Origin: a virus
Reading direction: 5' to 3' (one strand)
Length of the DNA: 23,337 nucleotides
Virus record (IMG/VR): IMGVR_UViG_3300010885_019974
Location: 1 to 23,337 of that record
Positions 7,871-15,933 of the stretch are shown here, piece after piece. A model generated the notes under the pieces. That model was not told where the DNA came from, did no database searches, and saw nothing but the letters and a program-made list of their open reading frames with translations. Numbering within the stretch: position 1 is the first letter of the stretch; each line of letters starts with the position of its first letter. The translations under genes were made by a program, and so were the position numbers.

Positions 7871-8277
7871 TGCGAGTTCGTGAAATTATAGTTGAGGATG
7901 ATGAAGGTGGGAAGGGTGTTGATATCAGTATCAACAATCTAGCCAATATGTTAGAAACTCTGCGTAACAGAGCCGATGACATGCATCAAATTCCAAAGAT
8001 CAGGGTTGATAGTCTAATCAATATGATGCGTCATCAACCAGGATCAGAAATGTTTAATATTGATTCTCTTATAACAGCCTTTAAGGATAAAGAAGTTATA
8101 AAGAATCTAGTTAAAAATATTAAACCTGATCCTACTGGGGTCAAATATCTTTACTTAAAATCTATGTCTAATGACGAAGACTATTCATTAGATAATAGTG
8201 ATACCAACACACAAGCTATTGATCCGGAAACGACAATAGATCAAATGGCAAAACGAGCGTTAAGAAAACGAGGATAA
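7870..8277 (+). CDS. Small protein with capsid-targeting-like N-terminus
   Basis: The 135-residue protein starts MRVREIIVEDDEGG, which matches the N-termini of the proteins at 2978 and 4025, with Glu9 in an [LI]-x-E context. The rest is helical and charged (NNLANMLETLRNRADDM, residues 22-38; VIKNLVKNIKPDP) and ends in a basic tail (KRALRKRG). It is read from the TAATG overlap with the previous gene and followed by a strong terminator, so it ends an operon. The basic tail and possible targeting peptide would suit an internal DNA-associated head protein; this is inference only. Confidence 0.75.
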   Translation: MRVREIIVEDDEGGKGVDISINNLANMLETLRNRADDMHQIPKIRVDSLINMMRHQPGSEMFNIDSLITAFKDKEVIKNLVKNIKPDPTGVKYLYLKSMSNDEDYSLDNSDTNTQAIDPETTIDQMAKRALRKRG

Positions 8278-8280
8278 ATA

Positions 8281-8315
8281 AAATCAACTTAATTTCACGA
8301 TTAAGTTGATTTTTT
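8281..8315 (+). terminator. Intrinsic terminator after the 7870 gene
   Basis: A 13-bp perfect stem pairs AAATCAACTTAAT (8281-8293) with ATTAAGTTGATTT (8300-8312) around a 6-nt loop. It runs into a T5-type tract. Confidence 0.9.
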
Positions 8316-8334
8316 ACTTGTGGTGTGATATACT
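8306..8334 (+). promoter_or_regulatory. Sigma70-like promoter inside the terminator
   Basis: TTGATT (8306-8311), a 17-bp spacer and an extended -10 TGATATACT (TATACT at 8329-8334). The -35 lies in the 3' arm of the terminator stem. The predicted start (~8341) is 3 nt before the ATG of the nuclease gene. Confidence 0.65.
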
Positions 8335-8343
8335 TGTTTGGTT

Positions 8344-9045
8344 ATGATAACCAACAAATTTACCTATCAACCCCTAAACAGGGAAACGATTGACGGCAAA
8401 CGACATTATGTTACACCGGACAATCAACGAGTATCTAGTGTAACTACTATTCTGGATGCAACCAAAACGCAAGAATCTAGAGATGCATTAAATAATTGGC
8501 GAAAACGAGTAGGTACCGAAAAAGCTCAGAATATTACAACTGAAGCTGCGGGTCGTGGAACAAGGATGCATAAATGGCTAGAAAATTATGTCAAGAATGG
8601 CATGATTGATGAACCAGGATCAAATCCATATAGTCAGCAAAGTCATGTAATGGCTAATAAAATAATTGAACATGGGTTGGTTAATATAAATGAATATTGG
8701 GGTGTAGAAATACCAGTATATTATCCTAGTTTATATGCAGGCACAACTGATTGTGTTGGTATTTGGAAAGATAAACCAGCGATCATTGACTTCAAACAAA
8801 GCAATAAAGCAAAGAAGAGAGAATGGATTGACGATTACTTTTTACAACTGTGTGCTTATATGCTAGCTCATGATGAAGTACATGCAACTAAAATTGAAGC
8901 CGGGGTTATTCTAATGTGTACTCAAGATTTTCAGTATCAAGAGTTTGTACTAGAAGGATCGGATCTTGACAAATATAAAAATATGTGGTGGGACAGAGTT
9001 GCTGAATATTACAAAAATCATCATAAATACATGATACAAAGGTAA
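8344..9045 (+). CDS. RecB/Cas4-like PD-(D/E)XK nuclease
   Basis: The 233-residue protein shows the RecB-family nuclease layout: His76 in GTRMHKWLE, Asp136 in YAGTTDCVG, then IIDFKQ with Asp149 and Lys151, and a QLCAY motif (Gln168, Tyr172). These are the metal-binding and catalytic residues of exonucleases that trim DNA ends in recombination or degrade host DNA. The ATG at 8344 is preferred over a TTG at 8338. The promoter is so close that the mRNA would be leaderless, and no ribosome binding site is visible. It is the only DNA-processing enzyme inside the virion block, and it has its own promoter. Confidence 0.85.
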   Translation: MITNKFTYQPLNRETIDGKRHYVTPDNQRVSSVTTILDATKTQESRDALNNWRKRVGTEKAQNITTEAAGRGTRMHKWLENYVKNGMIDEPGSNPYSQQSHVMANKIIEHGLVNINEYWGVEIPVYYPSLYAGTTDCVGIWKDKPAIIDFKQSNKAKKREWIDDYFLQLCAYMLAHDEVHATKIEAGVILMCTQDFQYQEFVLEGSDLDKYKNMWWDRVAEYYKNHHKYMIQR

Positions 9046-9052
9046 TACTATC

Positions 9053-10624
9053 ATGTCTGTAACCCAAGTCAGTCAAATCCAAGTTCGTAGAGGTGCATTA
9101 TTAGACCTAGGTCAATTATCAGCAGGAGAATTCGGCTTTGCAATTGATCGACTTCGTTTATTCATTGGTAATGGTACTATTGCTGAAGGAGCACCAATTG
9201 AAGGTATAACTGAAATATTAACCACAAGATCAGACCTATTTGAACTGTTTAACAAATATAGATTTAGAGGTCTACTAGGAGGATATGAAGTATTAACTGG
9301 TCTAAATTCACTAAATCATACTTATAGAACATTACAAAATAAACTAGATGATAATATTAACATCCGAGACTTTGGTGCTGTCGGTGACGGATTGATTGAT
9401 GACCGAATCGCTATTCAACGTGCAATTGATCAAATTTACGGTAGACTATCTTCAATAACTCCTGTTATAACTAGACGAATAATTAATTTTCATCCGGGTA
9501 CTTATAAAATAATTGGTGAATTGCGTATTCCTCCATATTGTGTATTACGCGGTGCAGGAAAGAATAGTGTTATTATTCAACAAGCAGATGTCACTGCATC
9601 TTGTGTCTTTAGAACTACCGATAATACAGGTGCATATGGTGCTAATATTGTGGTTGGATTATCTGATACTGCTAAATTTATAGAAATTTCAGATATTGTT
9701 TTTAGCCAATCAATAGATAATACCATTGCTATAATTGATTCATCAACTGATATAACCTTTAATAAATGTAGATTTATCGGACCAACTATTAATCCAATGA
9801 CAGTTACTTCAAGTGCAGGTGTTAAAATTTCATCAGACTATTTTGATACCAGATCAATTTATTTCACTGAATGTGATTTTATTGGCACATCATCTGGGGT
9901 TGATATTTCTGACATAGAAAATACCAGTGAAATAACATTTGACAAATGTTTATTTTTTAGTTTAATGAATGGCGTGACGGTATCTACAACTCATACCGGG
10001 AATATTTCAAGCATTAAAGTAATGAATTCTCTATTCAATCAAATAGGGTCACAAGCTATATTAGCCAATGTAGATGTTCAAGGTATCACTAGTGCATTTA
10101 ATACATATTCTAATGTTGGTGATATGTATCAAGGTCCTGGTTCTGCAGTTTCATCAATTATTGAATTTAATAGCGATAATAATTATTCTATTGCTGATCT
10201 ATTCACTAGAACTCAAGCTGATAATTTAATTTTCCCATCAGTAGAACATAATGGATATTCAGTTATGTCTACTAATATTTCTGATGCCGTCAGATTTGGT
10301 AATTCATATCAGACTGTTGGAAAAAGTGTTATTGTTGATTCTGCTACTACTAATTATATTCCTATTCATGGTAAATTTAAACATGGTATTATAAATTATA
10401 GTGCAGAAAGAAATTTAAAGTACAGAACCGGTACAATCAAATTTGTAATTGATTCTGGTGTCAGTGAATGTCATTATCATGATTCTTTTACTGAAAATGC
10501 ATCAGTGGGAGTTGATATAGATGTAATGTTTAATGCTGGTTCTCCTTTTATAGTATGTACTAGTAATAATAGCAGTGATCAGACTGTAATAACCCTTGAT
10601 GTAAAATCTCTCGTAAACTCTTAA
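9053..10624 (+). CDS. Tail spike/fibre with pectate-lyase-type beta-helix
   Basis: The 523-residue protein begins with a short virion-attachment module (QIQVRRGALLDLGQLSAGE, residues 8-26, then IDRLRLFIGNG), common at the N-termini of phage fibres. Residues 102-126 (NIRDFGAVGDGLIDDRIAIQ) are the signature of the pectate-lyase superfamily right-handed beta-helix seen in phage spikes and depolymerases. Residues about 130-470 consist of repeated Ile/Val/Asn/Ser-rich turns (for example ITFDKCLFF, IYFTECDFIG) typical of helix rungs. The C-terminal ~60 residues probably form the trimerisation or tip domain. It likely binds or cleaves a surface glycan. Active residues cannot be picked out. Confidence 0.85.
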   Translation: MSVTQVSQIQVRRGALLDLGQLSAGEFGFAIDRLRLFIGNGTIAEGAPIEGITEILTTRSDLFELFNKYRFRGLLGGYEVLTGLNSLNHTYRTLQNKLDDNINIRDFGAVGDGLIDDRIAIQRAIDQIYGRLSSITPVITRRIINFHPGTYKIIGELRIPPYCVLRGAGKNSVIIQQADVTASCVFRTTDNTGAYGANIVVGLSDTAKFIEISDIVFSQSIDNTIAIIDSSTDITFNKCRFIGPTINPMTVTSSAGVKISSDYFDTRSIYFTECDFIGTSSGVDISDIENTSEITFDKCLFFSLMNGVTVSTTHTGNISSIKVMNSLFNQIGSQAILANVDVQGITSAFNTYSNVGDMYQGPGSAVSSIIEFNSDNNYSIADLFTRTQADNLIFPSVEHNGYSVMSTNISDAVRFGNSYQTVGKSVIVDSATTNYIPIHGKFKHGIINYSAERNLKYRTGTIKFVIDSGVSECHYHDSFTENASVGVDIDVMFNAGSPFIVCTSNNSSDQTVITLDVKSLVNS

Positions 10625-10638
10625 CTCAACTCTCAAAA

Positions 10639-11091
10639 ATGTGGAATCTCAAATCAAGTGATCGGCTTCACGAATGGAAGCTTTTCCGTGAAGATATTAG
10701 TGCTTTATCATTAGAAAAAGCAATAGAAAAAACAAACCATTTATGGAGTTACGCTCCATTTGTAAATTACTATATCAGTCCTGACCGAAGTCCAGATTGG
10801 CCGGACCCGTGGACATTATTACATGAAAATTACTATTGTGATATTGCAAAAAGTCTAGGAATAATGTATACTCTACATCTATGTAGACATTATGATAATG
10901 GCATTGATTCAATTGAAATGAAAATATACAAGAACCCGAAAACACACGAACCACATAATACAGTATGGATTAATGATGGTAAATATATACTTAATTTCAT
11001 CTTTGATTCAGTGGTAAATAAGTCTCAGTTAGATAAAAAATTAGTACTACAGTATACCTATTCCGTAGAAGACCTCAATCTCAATTTATAA
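10639..11091 (+). CDS. Conserved T4-like phage protein of unknown function
   Basis: The 150-residue protein starts MWNLKSSDRLHEWKLFR and has a conserved-looking Trp/Tyr/Pro-rich core (HLWSYAPFVNYYISPD, then WPDPWTLLHENYYCDIAK). No catalytic motif is recognised. Proteins with this look occur in marine and freshwater T4-like phages as conserved hypotheticals; that is from memory of the family and untested here. It follows the tail spike by 14 nt and precedes glutaredoxin by 11 nt, so it belongs to the same operon. Confidence 0.75.
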   Translation: MWNLKSSDRLHEWKLFREDISALSLEKAIEKTNHLWSYAPFVNYYISPDRSPDWPDPWTLLHENYYCDIAKSLGIMYTLHLCRHYDNGIDSIEMKIYKNPKTHEPHNTVWINDGKYILNFIFDSVVNKSQLDKKLVLQYTYSVEDLNLNL

Positions 11092-11102
11092 GAAAGAATT
11101 AC

Positions 11103-11363
11103 ATGTTAACAATTTATAGCAAGGACAATTGTCAGTTTTGCACTAAAGTTAAATCATTACTTCATCTCAAGGGAATAGCCTTTGAAGAAATTAGAATAGA
11201 TAAAGATCCGATCGCAAAAGCATTTATAGTTGATGCTGGACATAGAACAGTCCCACAGATTTACAAAAACGGTTCTATTTTTGTTGAGGGTGGGTATAAT
11301 GGTCTGGCAAAATTAGATGATAAAATATTTCAACAATTAAGGGAAGAAATCAATGCTGATTGA
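11103..11363 (+). CDS. Glutaredoxin
   Basis: The 86-residue protein has the glutaredoxin fold signature: MLTIYSKDNCQFC with redox Cys10 and Cys13 (CxxC), the cis-proline region HRTVPQIYKNG, and the GGYNGLAKL glutathione-site segment. It uses glutathione to reduce disulfides, classically in ribonucleotide reductase, and phage copies support deoxynucleotide synthesis. It is close to the usual length of 80-90 residues and complete. AAGAAAG precedes the ATG. The stop overlaps the next gene by 11 nt. Confidence 0.93.
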   Translation: MLTIYSKDNCQFCTKVKSLLHLKGIAFEEIRIDKDPIAKAFIVDAGHRTVPQIYKNGSIFVEGGYNGLAKLDDKIFQQLREEINAD

Positions 11364-11673
11364 AAAGAGCAAATATGAATTAGGTGAAGTACTATCATTC
11401 AAAACTGTTACAGGTGATGAAATTGTTGGTACATTAGTTTCCATTGAAAATGGGCTTAATGGTAAAGGTCTTAATGGAAATGATAAAAGCTACACGCTAC
11501 ACAAACCATGTATTGTAATAACTAGTGCTGAAGGTATTGGATTGATACAGGCTATGTTTGGTCTTGATCCAGATTTAGAAAACTTAACTTTGCGTGATCA
11601 ACATGTAATTTTTATATGTCGTACTCATGCACAAATGAAAACACACTACATAAGTGTTACTACTGCAGAATAA
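11353..11673 (+). CDS. Small beta-barrel (Sm-like) phage protein, tentative
   Basis: The 106-residue protein opens YELGEVLSFKTVTGDEIVGTLVSIE, which reads as the first strands of a small SH3/Sm-like barrel (strand, turn with Gly, strand). This is followed by a loop rich in Gly/Asn, YTLHKPCIVITS, and a C-terminal strand pair (HVIFICRTHAQM, YISVTTAE). Sm-like barrels often bind RNA or form rings, but no RNA-binding motif is certain. The start overlaps glutaredoxin, so it is translationally coupled. It is a conserved hypothetical; the fold is inferred from the strand pattern. Confidence 0.7.
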   Translation: MLIEKSKYELGEVLSFKTVTGDEIVGTLVSIENGLNGKGLNGNDKSYTLHKPCIVITSAEGIGLIQAMFGLDPDLENLTLRDQHVIFICRTHAQMKTHYISVTTAE

Positions 11674-11682
11674 GGAGATTGT

Positions 11683-12537
11683 ATGCCATACGCACCAGGC
11701 CCGGATACACTAAGTGATGTATATCATTCAGATAATGTAGTTATTAACGGTGTTAATGTTGCGTTATGGCGCAATCCACAATCATCACCTCAATTTGAAG
11801 GACCTCCTCCTCCAATTGATGAAATACCACCAACTGCATGTTGTACTAAACCAGACTCACCTCCATGTAGCGGACAACGATCTGATCCCAATATAACTGC
11901 AATGCAGGATAACCCTGATCAATTCAATAACCCAGCTTGTGCAGGTGCAGGATGTAAAACAAATTATGCAGGTACACCAAATAATACTGAAGGCGTAATT
12001 AGCACTGGGCCTCCCCCAGTTTGTGAAAGTGGTGCTTCAACTGTAGTTCCATTTTTAACTACAGTATTAGCTGAAGCAAAAAAAGGATTATGGAGAGAGA
12101 CCGGACAATTTGGTGGTTCAAGTAATCCCAATATATTGTCCATGTGGAAAAATATTGGGTTAGGTTATACATCAGATCAAACAGCATGGTGTGCTGGATT
12201 TGCCAGTTTTGCTTTAAAACAAAGTGGGTTAAAATGGATACCTGAAGCAGGTGCTTCTAGACTAGCAAGCAGATGTGCTGCATATGGTGGACAAGTAGTA
12301 CCTATTAGTAATATGCAACCTGGTGATTTAGTATTGTGGTCAGTGGGCCATGTTAGCTTTTGCTACACCGCTAATAATGGTGTTTATACTTTTGTTGGTG
12401 GTAATCAATCTCCTGGTAAGAATGCTACTCCCTCTGTTAGGGATCCAAAAAATGACGGTGATGTTTCTATTTCTTGGCCTGGTGGGTGGTTGCCAAGTAA
12501 AGGTGGAATACAAACAGTAATACACATTACCTGCTGA
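11683..12537 (+). CDS. Tail-associated peptidoglycan hydrolase (NlpC/P60-CHAP type)
   Basis: The 284-residue protein has an N-terminal Pro/Cys-rich virion module (residues 1-115, starting MPYAPGPDTLSDVYHSDNV, with CCTKPDSPPC and several more Cys). A C-terminal papain-like amidase domain follows: TAWCAGFASFALKQSG with catalytic Cys170, and GDLVLWSVGHVSF with His223. Such domains cut peptide bonds of peptidoglycan. The N-terminus and the neighbouring structural genes suggest a baseplate or tail-tip lysin used on entry and not the exit lysin, which lies at 14217. A clean AAGGAG ribosome binding site precedes the ATG. The many Cys residues may bind metal or form disulfides. Confidence 0.8.
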   Translation: MPYAPGPDTLSDVYHSDNVVINGVNVALWRNPQSSPQFEGPPPPIDEIPPTACCTKPDSPPCSGQRSDPNITAMQDNPDQFNNPACAGAGCKTNYAGTPNNTEGVISTGPPPVCESGASTVVPFLTTVLAEAKKGLWRETGQFGGSSNPNILSMWKNIGLGYTSDQTAWCAGFASFALKQSGLKWIPEAGASRLASRCAAYGGQVVPISNMQPGDLVLWSVGHVSFCYTANNGVYTFVGGNQSPGKNATPSVRDPKNDGDVSISWPGGWLPSKGGIQTVIHITC

Positions 12538-12547
12538 TAAGTATATT

Positions 12548-14107
12548 ATGGGACAAATTTTAACACCAACCATGACTATTGCTGCTATTGGACTTCTCAA
12601 AGGACAAGGACTAGGCATCAATGCAACATTAACTAATTCTCTAACCTCATTCGGTACTACAGGAATAAGTGGGGCTGTGAGTTCACTATTGACTAGTAGT
12701 ATAAATCCAGCTATTTCAATAGCTCTACAAAGTTTACCCCCATTTCTTTCCGGTCTAACAGCTACTGCACCTACTGGATTCAGTAGTACTAGATTGGCAT
12801 ATGAAATTCAATCACAGGCCAATAGAATGATGAGCCGTGGTGTTGGTGGGTTTATAAGTGTATTAGGTGCGGCAGGATCATATGCTGAAACAAACTTTAA
12901 TCTGCAGGGCGCAATTGCTCAGGCTAGAGGATCTAGCTTTTCTAATTTTGGATTAAGTATGCCTAACTTTGCTGCAATGCGGTCAGGTGGAATAGCTAAT
13001 CAATTTTCTGCTGGTGCATTACAAGCATTATCTAAAGGAATAAACAACTTTGGGTCTATGTTTAATGTTAAAGACTTTTCAAAAATGTCTAATCCTGGAT
13101 TCATTTGCCAGAATCTTATAAATCAAGGATTAGGAAGTTATGGTAATTTGTCTAATAAATTAATTGATGCTGGCATGGATTTATCTAGTTTGGAAAATGA
13201 ACCTCCTGCTGAAATACAAAGAATCATGGCAAGCATAAAGGGTTCAGATTTAGATGCTATGATAACAACAACAAAATTTATACCTGCTCCAGGTGTTACA
13301 TTAACCTCATTGGCTGATGTTACAAATATAAACAACTTGATGGGGTCAGCTAGTCGTGCTGCATTAGGTGGAGATGTATCATTAGACTCACTAGCAAATA
13401 AATTGGATAATATCGGTGGTGATTTTTCTTCACCCAATGGGTTATCAAAAATGATATCATCAATTAATGTCAGTTCGTATCCTGACCTTGATCAATTGAC
13501 TGCTTTATTACCAGACTCAATATATGATGGTATAGATGATTTGTTAGGATCAGGTAGTGGACCTTTTGGTAATCCAACAGTTGATGATGTTCTTGGTGCA
13601 GTAACTGGTGATTCATATATTGATAACCTTTCTTTCTTGACAGATTTACAAACAGATGTGGTGGAAAGTACTGAAGTACAAGCATTAGGTATAGCTATTC
13701 TATCTGGTAGTGCAATAGCGATTGCAGCCGCAAGTGAATTAATAAATTCTTCATCTAGTACTGAATTACAAAATGCAATTGCTGCAGGGAATGAAAAATT
13801 TCAAGGTTGCTTTGATCAATTGGCAAATGAAAAAAGAAATATATCATTAGCTGGTATTAATATAGCTACCGCTCCTGTTAGTTTGCAAAATACTGCAGGG
13901 CTGGCATTTCAATTGCATAGCTTTGCTGAGGATCCAATGGGATTGGGAGTGGGTTCTCATATAGGAAAGATGGTTAGTAGTGACATATACGGTCAAGCTA
14001 TTAGTGCATCTCTAGAAGAAGGTAAAAACTTGGCAAATTTAGCCAAGAGTAGTGTAAAAACTTACACAAAATTGGATCCGATCGCATTCGCATCAACTCT
14101 AGCATAG
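12548..14107 (+). CDS. Large hydrophobic virion structural protein
   Basis: The 519-residue protein is rich in Ala, Gly, Ser, Leu and Asn with few charged residues in its first 170 positions. There is a hydrophobic helix near residues 377-400 (VQALGIAILSGSAIAIAAA). No enzyme motif is seen. Placement directly after the tail hydrolase and before the lysis genes, together with the composition, suggests a baseplate or tail-hub structural protein; the call rests on context. It starts 10 nt after the previous stop without a strong ribosome binding site. Confidence 0.7.
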   Translation: MGQILTPTMTIAAIGLLKGQGLGINATLTNSLTSFGTTGISGAVSSLLTSSINPAISIALQSLPPFLSGLTATAPTGFSSTRLAYEIQSQANRMMSRGVGGFISVLGAAGSYAETNFNLQGAIAQARGSSFSNFGLSMPNFAAMRSGGIANQFSAGALQALSKGINNFGSMFNVKDFSKMSNPGFICQNLINQGLGSYGNLSNKLIDAGMDLSSLENEPPAEIQRIMASIKGSDLDAMITTTKFIPAPGVTLTSLADVTNINNLMGSASRAALGGDVSLDSLANKLDNIGGDFSSPNGLSKMISSINVSSYPDLDQLTALLPDSIYDGIDDLLGSGSGPFGNPTVDDVLGAVTGDSYIDNLSFLTDLQTDVVESTEVQALGIAILSGSAIAIAAASELINSSSSTELQNAIAAGNEKFQGCFDQLANEKRNISLAGINIATAPVSLQNTAGLAFQLHSFAEDPMGLGVGSHIGKMVSSDIYGQAISASLEEGKNLANLAKSSVKTYTKLDPIAFASTLA

Positions 14108-14140
14108 AGTACTCATTCAACAGGTAGGCTTACTTATTGC

Positions 14141-14169
14141 TTGACTCTATCATTGATCTATGATAGACT
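14141..14169 (+). promoter_or_regulatory. Sigma70-like promoter for the lysis genes
   Basis: TTGACT (14141-14146), a 17-bp spacer and TAGACT (14164-14169). It lies in the 109-nt gap ahead of the SleB-type gene. The -10 is imperfect, so this is a moderate call. Confidence 0.5.
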
Positions 14170-14216
14170 AAGCAGTCTGGAGTAAATTCTACCTCTAAAA
14201 ATTTAAGGAGAAGAAA

Positions 14217-14792
14217 GTGAAACATATTGCAATAAGCAACAAAAAACAGGTGCCTGATGTAACAGCATTAATCATTTTGGTTTGTGCTATTCTAACGGCA
14301 ATCGGATTATACTTATCTGCTAGTCTGTTAACTTGGGTTGTACATACAAAGTTTGATAACATAGAAAATCTTAGTCCAACTGAAGTAACTACTCAACTAA
14401 GAGAAAGACAATTAGGATGCTTAGCTAAAAATATATATTACGAAGCAGGCAGTGAACCATTTGAAGGCAAAGTGGCAGTAGCACAAGTAACTATGAATCG
14501 TGTGCGCAGCGGTGATTTCCCAGATGATCTATGCAAGGTTATCTATCAAAAGAATATTTTCTATGAGAAAATAGTTTGCCAATTTAGTTGGTATTGTGAT
14601 CGTGCAGCAACAGTTAAACCAATCAATACGGCATCGTATGATGAAAGTATGATTGTAGCAAAAAAGGTTCTACTTGAGAAATTTGAATTACCTAGTCTAA
14701 AGACCGCTTTGTATTATCACGCCGACTATATAAATCCTGGTTGGAAAAAAGAAAAGATTACACAAATCGGTCATCACATTTTTTACAAATAA
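14217..14792 (+). CDS. SleB-type cell-wall hydrolase, probable endolysin
   Basis: The 191-residue protein starts with GTG after AAGGAG. Residues about 16-42 form an N-terminal membrane segment (VTALIILVCAILTAIGLYL) that could be a signal anchor. The catalytic domain begins near residue 68: CLAKNIYYEAGSEP (Glu76, the likely acid), VAVAQVTMNRV and CQFSWYCD. This is the Hydrolase_2/SleB family of muralytic enzymes that cleave the glycan strand. The membrane anchor ahead of the domain resembles SAR-type endolysins exported by the host Sec system. A holin-like gene follows 6 nt later, which supports an exit-lysin role. Confidence 0.85.
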   Translation: MKHIAISNKKQVPDVTALIILVCAILTAIGLYLSASLLTWVVHTKFDNIENLSPTEVTTQLRERQLGCLAKNIYYEAGSEPFEGKVAVAQVTMNRVRSGDFPDDLCKVIYQKNIFYEKIVCQFSWYCDRAATVKPINTASYDESMIVAKKVLLEKFELPSLKTALYYHADYINPGWKKEKITQIGHHIFYK

Positions 14793-14798
14793 TATATC

Positions 14799-15125
14799 AT
14801 GCAAACTCTAATCCTCAATCAAATTAAACAATTTCCCTCTACTCTTACTCATTTTATTAAAGAACATCTTGGTAAAATTAGTGCCCATACATTAGGATGG
14901 TTTACTATTATTCTATTACATCTGTCTAGTGTGCCAACACTATTAGCAGTATTACTAGGTAAAAGTGATAAACTACCCCCAGTTGATCTTATGTTATTTG
15001 TATGGTGCGCTCTTATTGCAATGTTCTTCAAGGCATTGATTGATCGTAATAGCCTTTATACTGCGACGATTTGTTTAGGCTTCGCTGCTCAAACTGTTAT
15101 CATGAGTTTGATCTTGTTTAAGTGA
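14799..15125 (+). CDS. Three-segment membrane protein, holin candidate
   Basis: The 108-residue protein has three predicted membrane helices at about residues 31-53 (LGWFTIILLHLSSVPTLLAV), 62-80 (VDLMLFVWCALIAMFFKAL) and 88-107 (TATICLGFAAQTVIMSLILF). Loops are short and charged, and the N-terminal ~25 residues are amphipathic. Size, topology and position right after the cell-wall hydrolase fit a class I holin that permeabilises the inner membrane. A structural membrane role cannot be excluded. No clear ribosome binding site is seen. Confidence 0.7.
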   Translation: MQTLILNQIKQFPSTLTHFIKEHLGKISAHTLGWFTIILLHLSSVPTLLAVLLGKSDKLPPVDLMLFVWCALIAMFFKALIDRNSLYTATICLGFAAQTVIMSLILFK

Positions 15126-15176
15126 TTATATTATATCGCTGTATATATCTTAAATACATTATCACAGGAGATTATT

Positions 15177-15416
15177 ATGTCAAAACGAACTACAAGTGAC
15201 GATATTGAATCAGCCATGAAAGATTTCTATGAAACTAAAACTCATGAAATTGAAGATACTGATTGTGGGATTCTCCTAGATATTAATGGTAATCTAAAAT
15301 CATTGTTCGGGCCGGATGAAATGTTCGCTGACCCCTCTGAGTTAATGCTAAAACTATTTGAGGTTTTAGGCATAAATGACCCGGATAGGTTCCAACCATC
15401 ACATACCATACATTGA
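15177..15416 (+). CDS. Small acidic protein
   Basis: The 79-residue acidic protein starts MSKRTTSDDIESAMKDFYE after a clear AGGAG ribosome binding site. It has a hydrophobic C-terminal helix (SELMLKLFEVLGI) and no recognised motif. It stands alone between the lysis genes and a large terminator hairpin. The AT-rich stretch upstream (15127-15170) may hold a promoter, but no consensus is clear. Confidence 0.7.
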   Translation: MSKRTTSDDIESAMKDFYETKTHEIEDTDCGILLDINGNLKSLFGPDEMFADPSELMLKLFEVLGINDPDRFQPSHTIH

Positions 15417-15427
15417 GGGTGAAAAAC

Positions 15428-15478
15428 AGGCAGATTTCTAGCCTTTGTTGTCAAAAAACAACGGAAAATCTGCCTTTT
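15428..15478 (+). terminator. Compound hairpin terminator
   Basis: AGGCAGATTT (15428-15437) pairs with AAATCTGCCT (15466-15475), followed by TTTT. A second small hairpin (GTTGT with ACAAC, around 15447-15462) sits inside the loop. It ends the 15177 unit just before the next promoter. Confidence 0.75.
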
Positions 15479-15503
15479 AGTTGCGAAAAAACGACTGTTT
15501 CGG

Positions 15504-15532
15504 TTGACAGTACCAACATACAGTGTTATAAT
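15504..15532 (+). promoter_or_regulatory. Perfect-consensus sigma70 promoter
   Basis: TTGACA (15504-15509), 17-bp spacer, TATAAT (15527-15532): both hexamers are full consensus. The predicted start at about 15539 coincides with the ATG of the GIY-YIG gene. Confidence 0.85.
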
Positions 15533-15538
15533 TTCTTT

Positions 15539-15865
15539 ATGGAAATGACGAAAAGCACTCGCAAGCGCCGCAATGATACCAACCATGCAGTCTACTGCAT
15601 CACTAATACTGTTACCAACGAACAGTATGTTGGTATCACTGTGTGCGGTCGCCAAGTTGAAAAGGCCCTGAAGGTCCGTGTTCAAAAACATATCCGTCGT
15701 GCATTGACTGAGAATAAAAACTGGTCACTGTGCGAATCTATTCGTGAGTTTGGTGTAGAATCATTTACTTACGGCTTGCTGGAAGTTGTTCGTGGTAGGG
15801 CTGCTGCGCATGTTCGTGAACGGGCATTGCTGTATGAATTCATTCCTGCATTGAATTCCCACTAA
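15539..15865 (+). CDS. GIY-YIG endonuclease, freestanding
   Basis: The 108-residue protein is read from the ATG at 15539 (MEMTKSTRKRR). A longer frame upstream would run through the promoter and terminator and is rejected. AVYCITNTVTNEQYVGIT is the GIY-YIG core (here VYC and YVG). It is followed by the basic helix KHIRRALTENKNW with a catalytic-type Arg, and by RERALLYEFIPALN, which carries the metal-binding Glu. Small freestanding GIY-YIG nucleases in T4-like phages cut competing or host DNA and often act as homing endonucleases. Base composition is more GC-rich than the flanks, consistent with acquisition. The mRNA appears leaderless because the promoter start falls on the ATG. Confidence 0.85.
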   Translation: MEMTKSTRKRRNDTNHAVYCITNTVTNEQYVGITVCGRQVEKALKVRVQKHIRRALTENKNWSLCESIREFGVESFTYGLLEVVRGRAAAHVRERALLYEFIPALNSH

Positions 15866-15876
15866 GTAATAAAGGC

Positions 15877-15905
15877 TTGACAACCACCTGATAAGGTGAT
15901 ATACT
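15877..15905 (+). promoter_or_regulatory. Sigma70 promoter with extended -10
   Basis: TTGACA (15877-15882), 17-bp spacer, TGATATACT with TATACT at 15900-15905. It drives the small gene at 15934 and then the ligase operon. The -10 context GGTGATATACT closely matches that of the nuclease promoter at 8329. Confidence 0.85.
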
Positions 15906-15933
15906 GTATTCATAGTAGACAGCGGACATACAC

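Noticed and set aside
8273-8280. GATAAATA motif as a late promoter
   Set aside because: It contains the stop codon of the 7870 gene, and the predicted start would fall inside the terminator stem.
15413-15538. Upstream extension of the GIY-YIG gene
   Set aside because: The extension would translate through a terminator hairpin and a full-consensus promoter. The promoter start coincides with the ATG at 15539.
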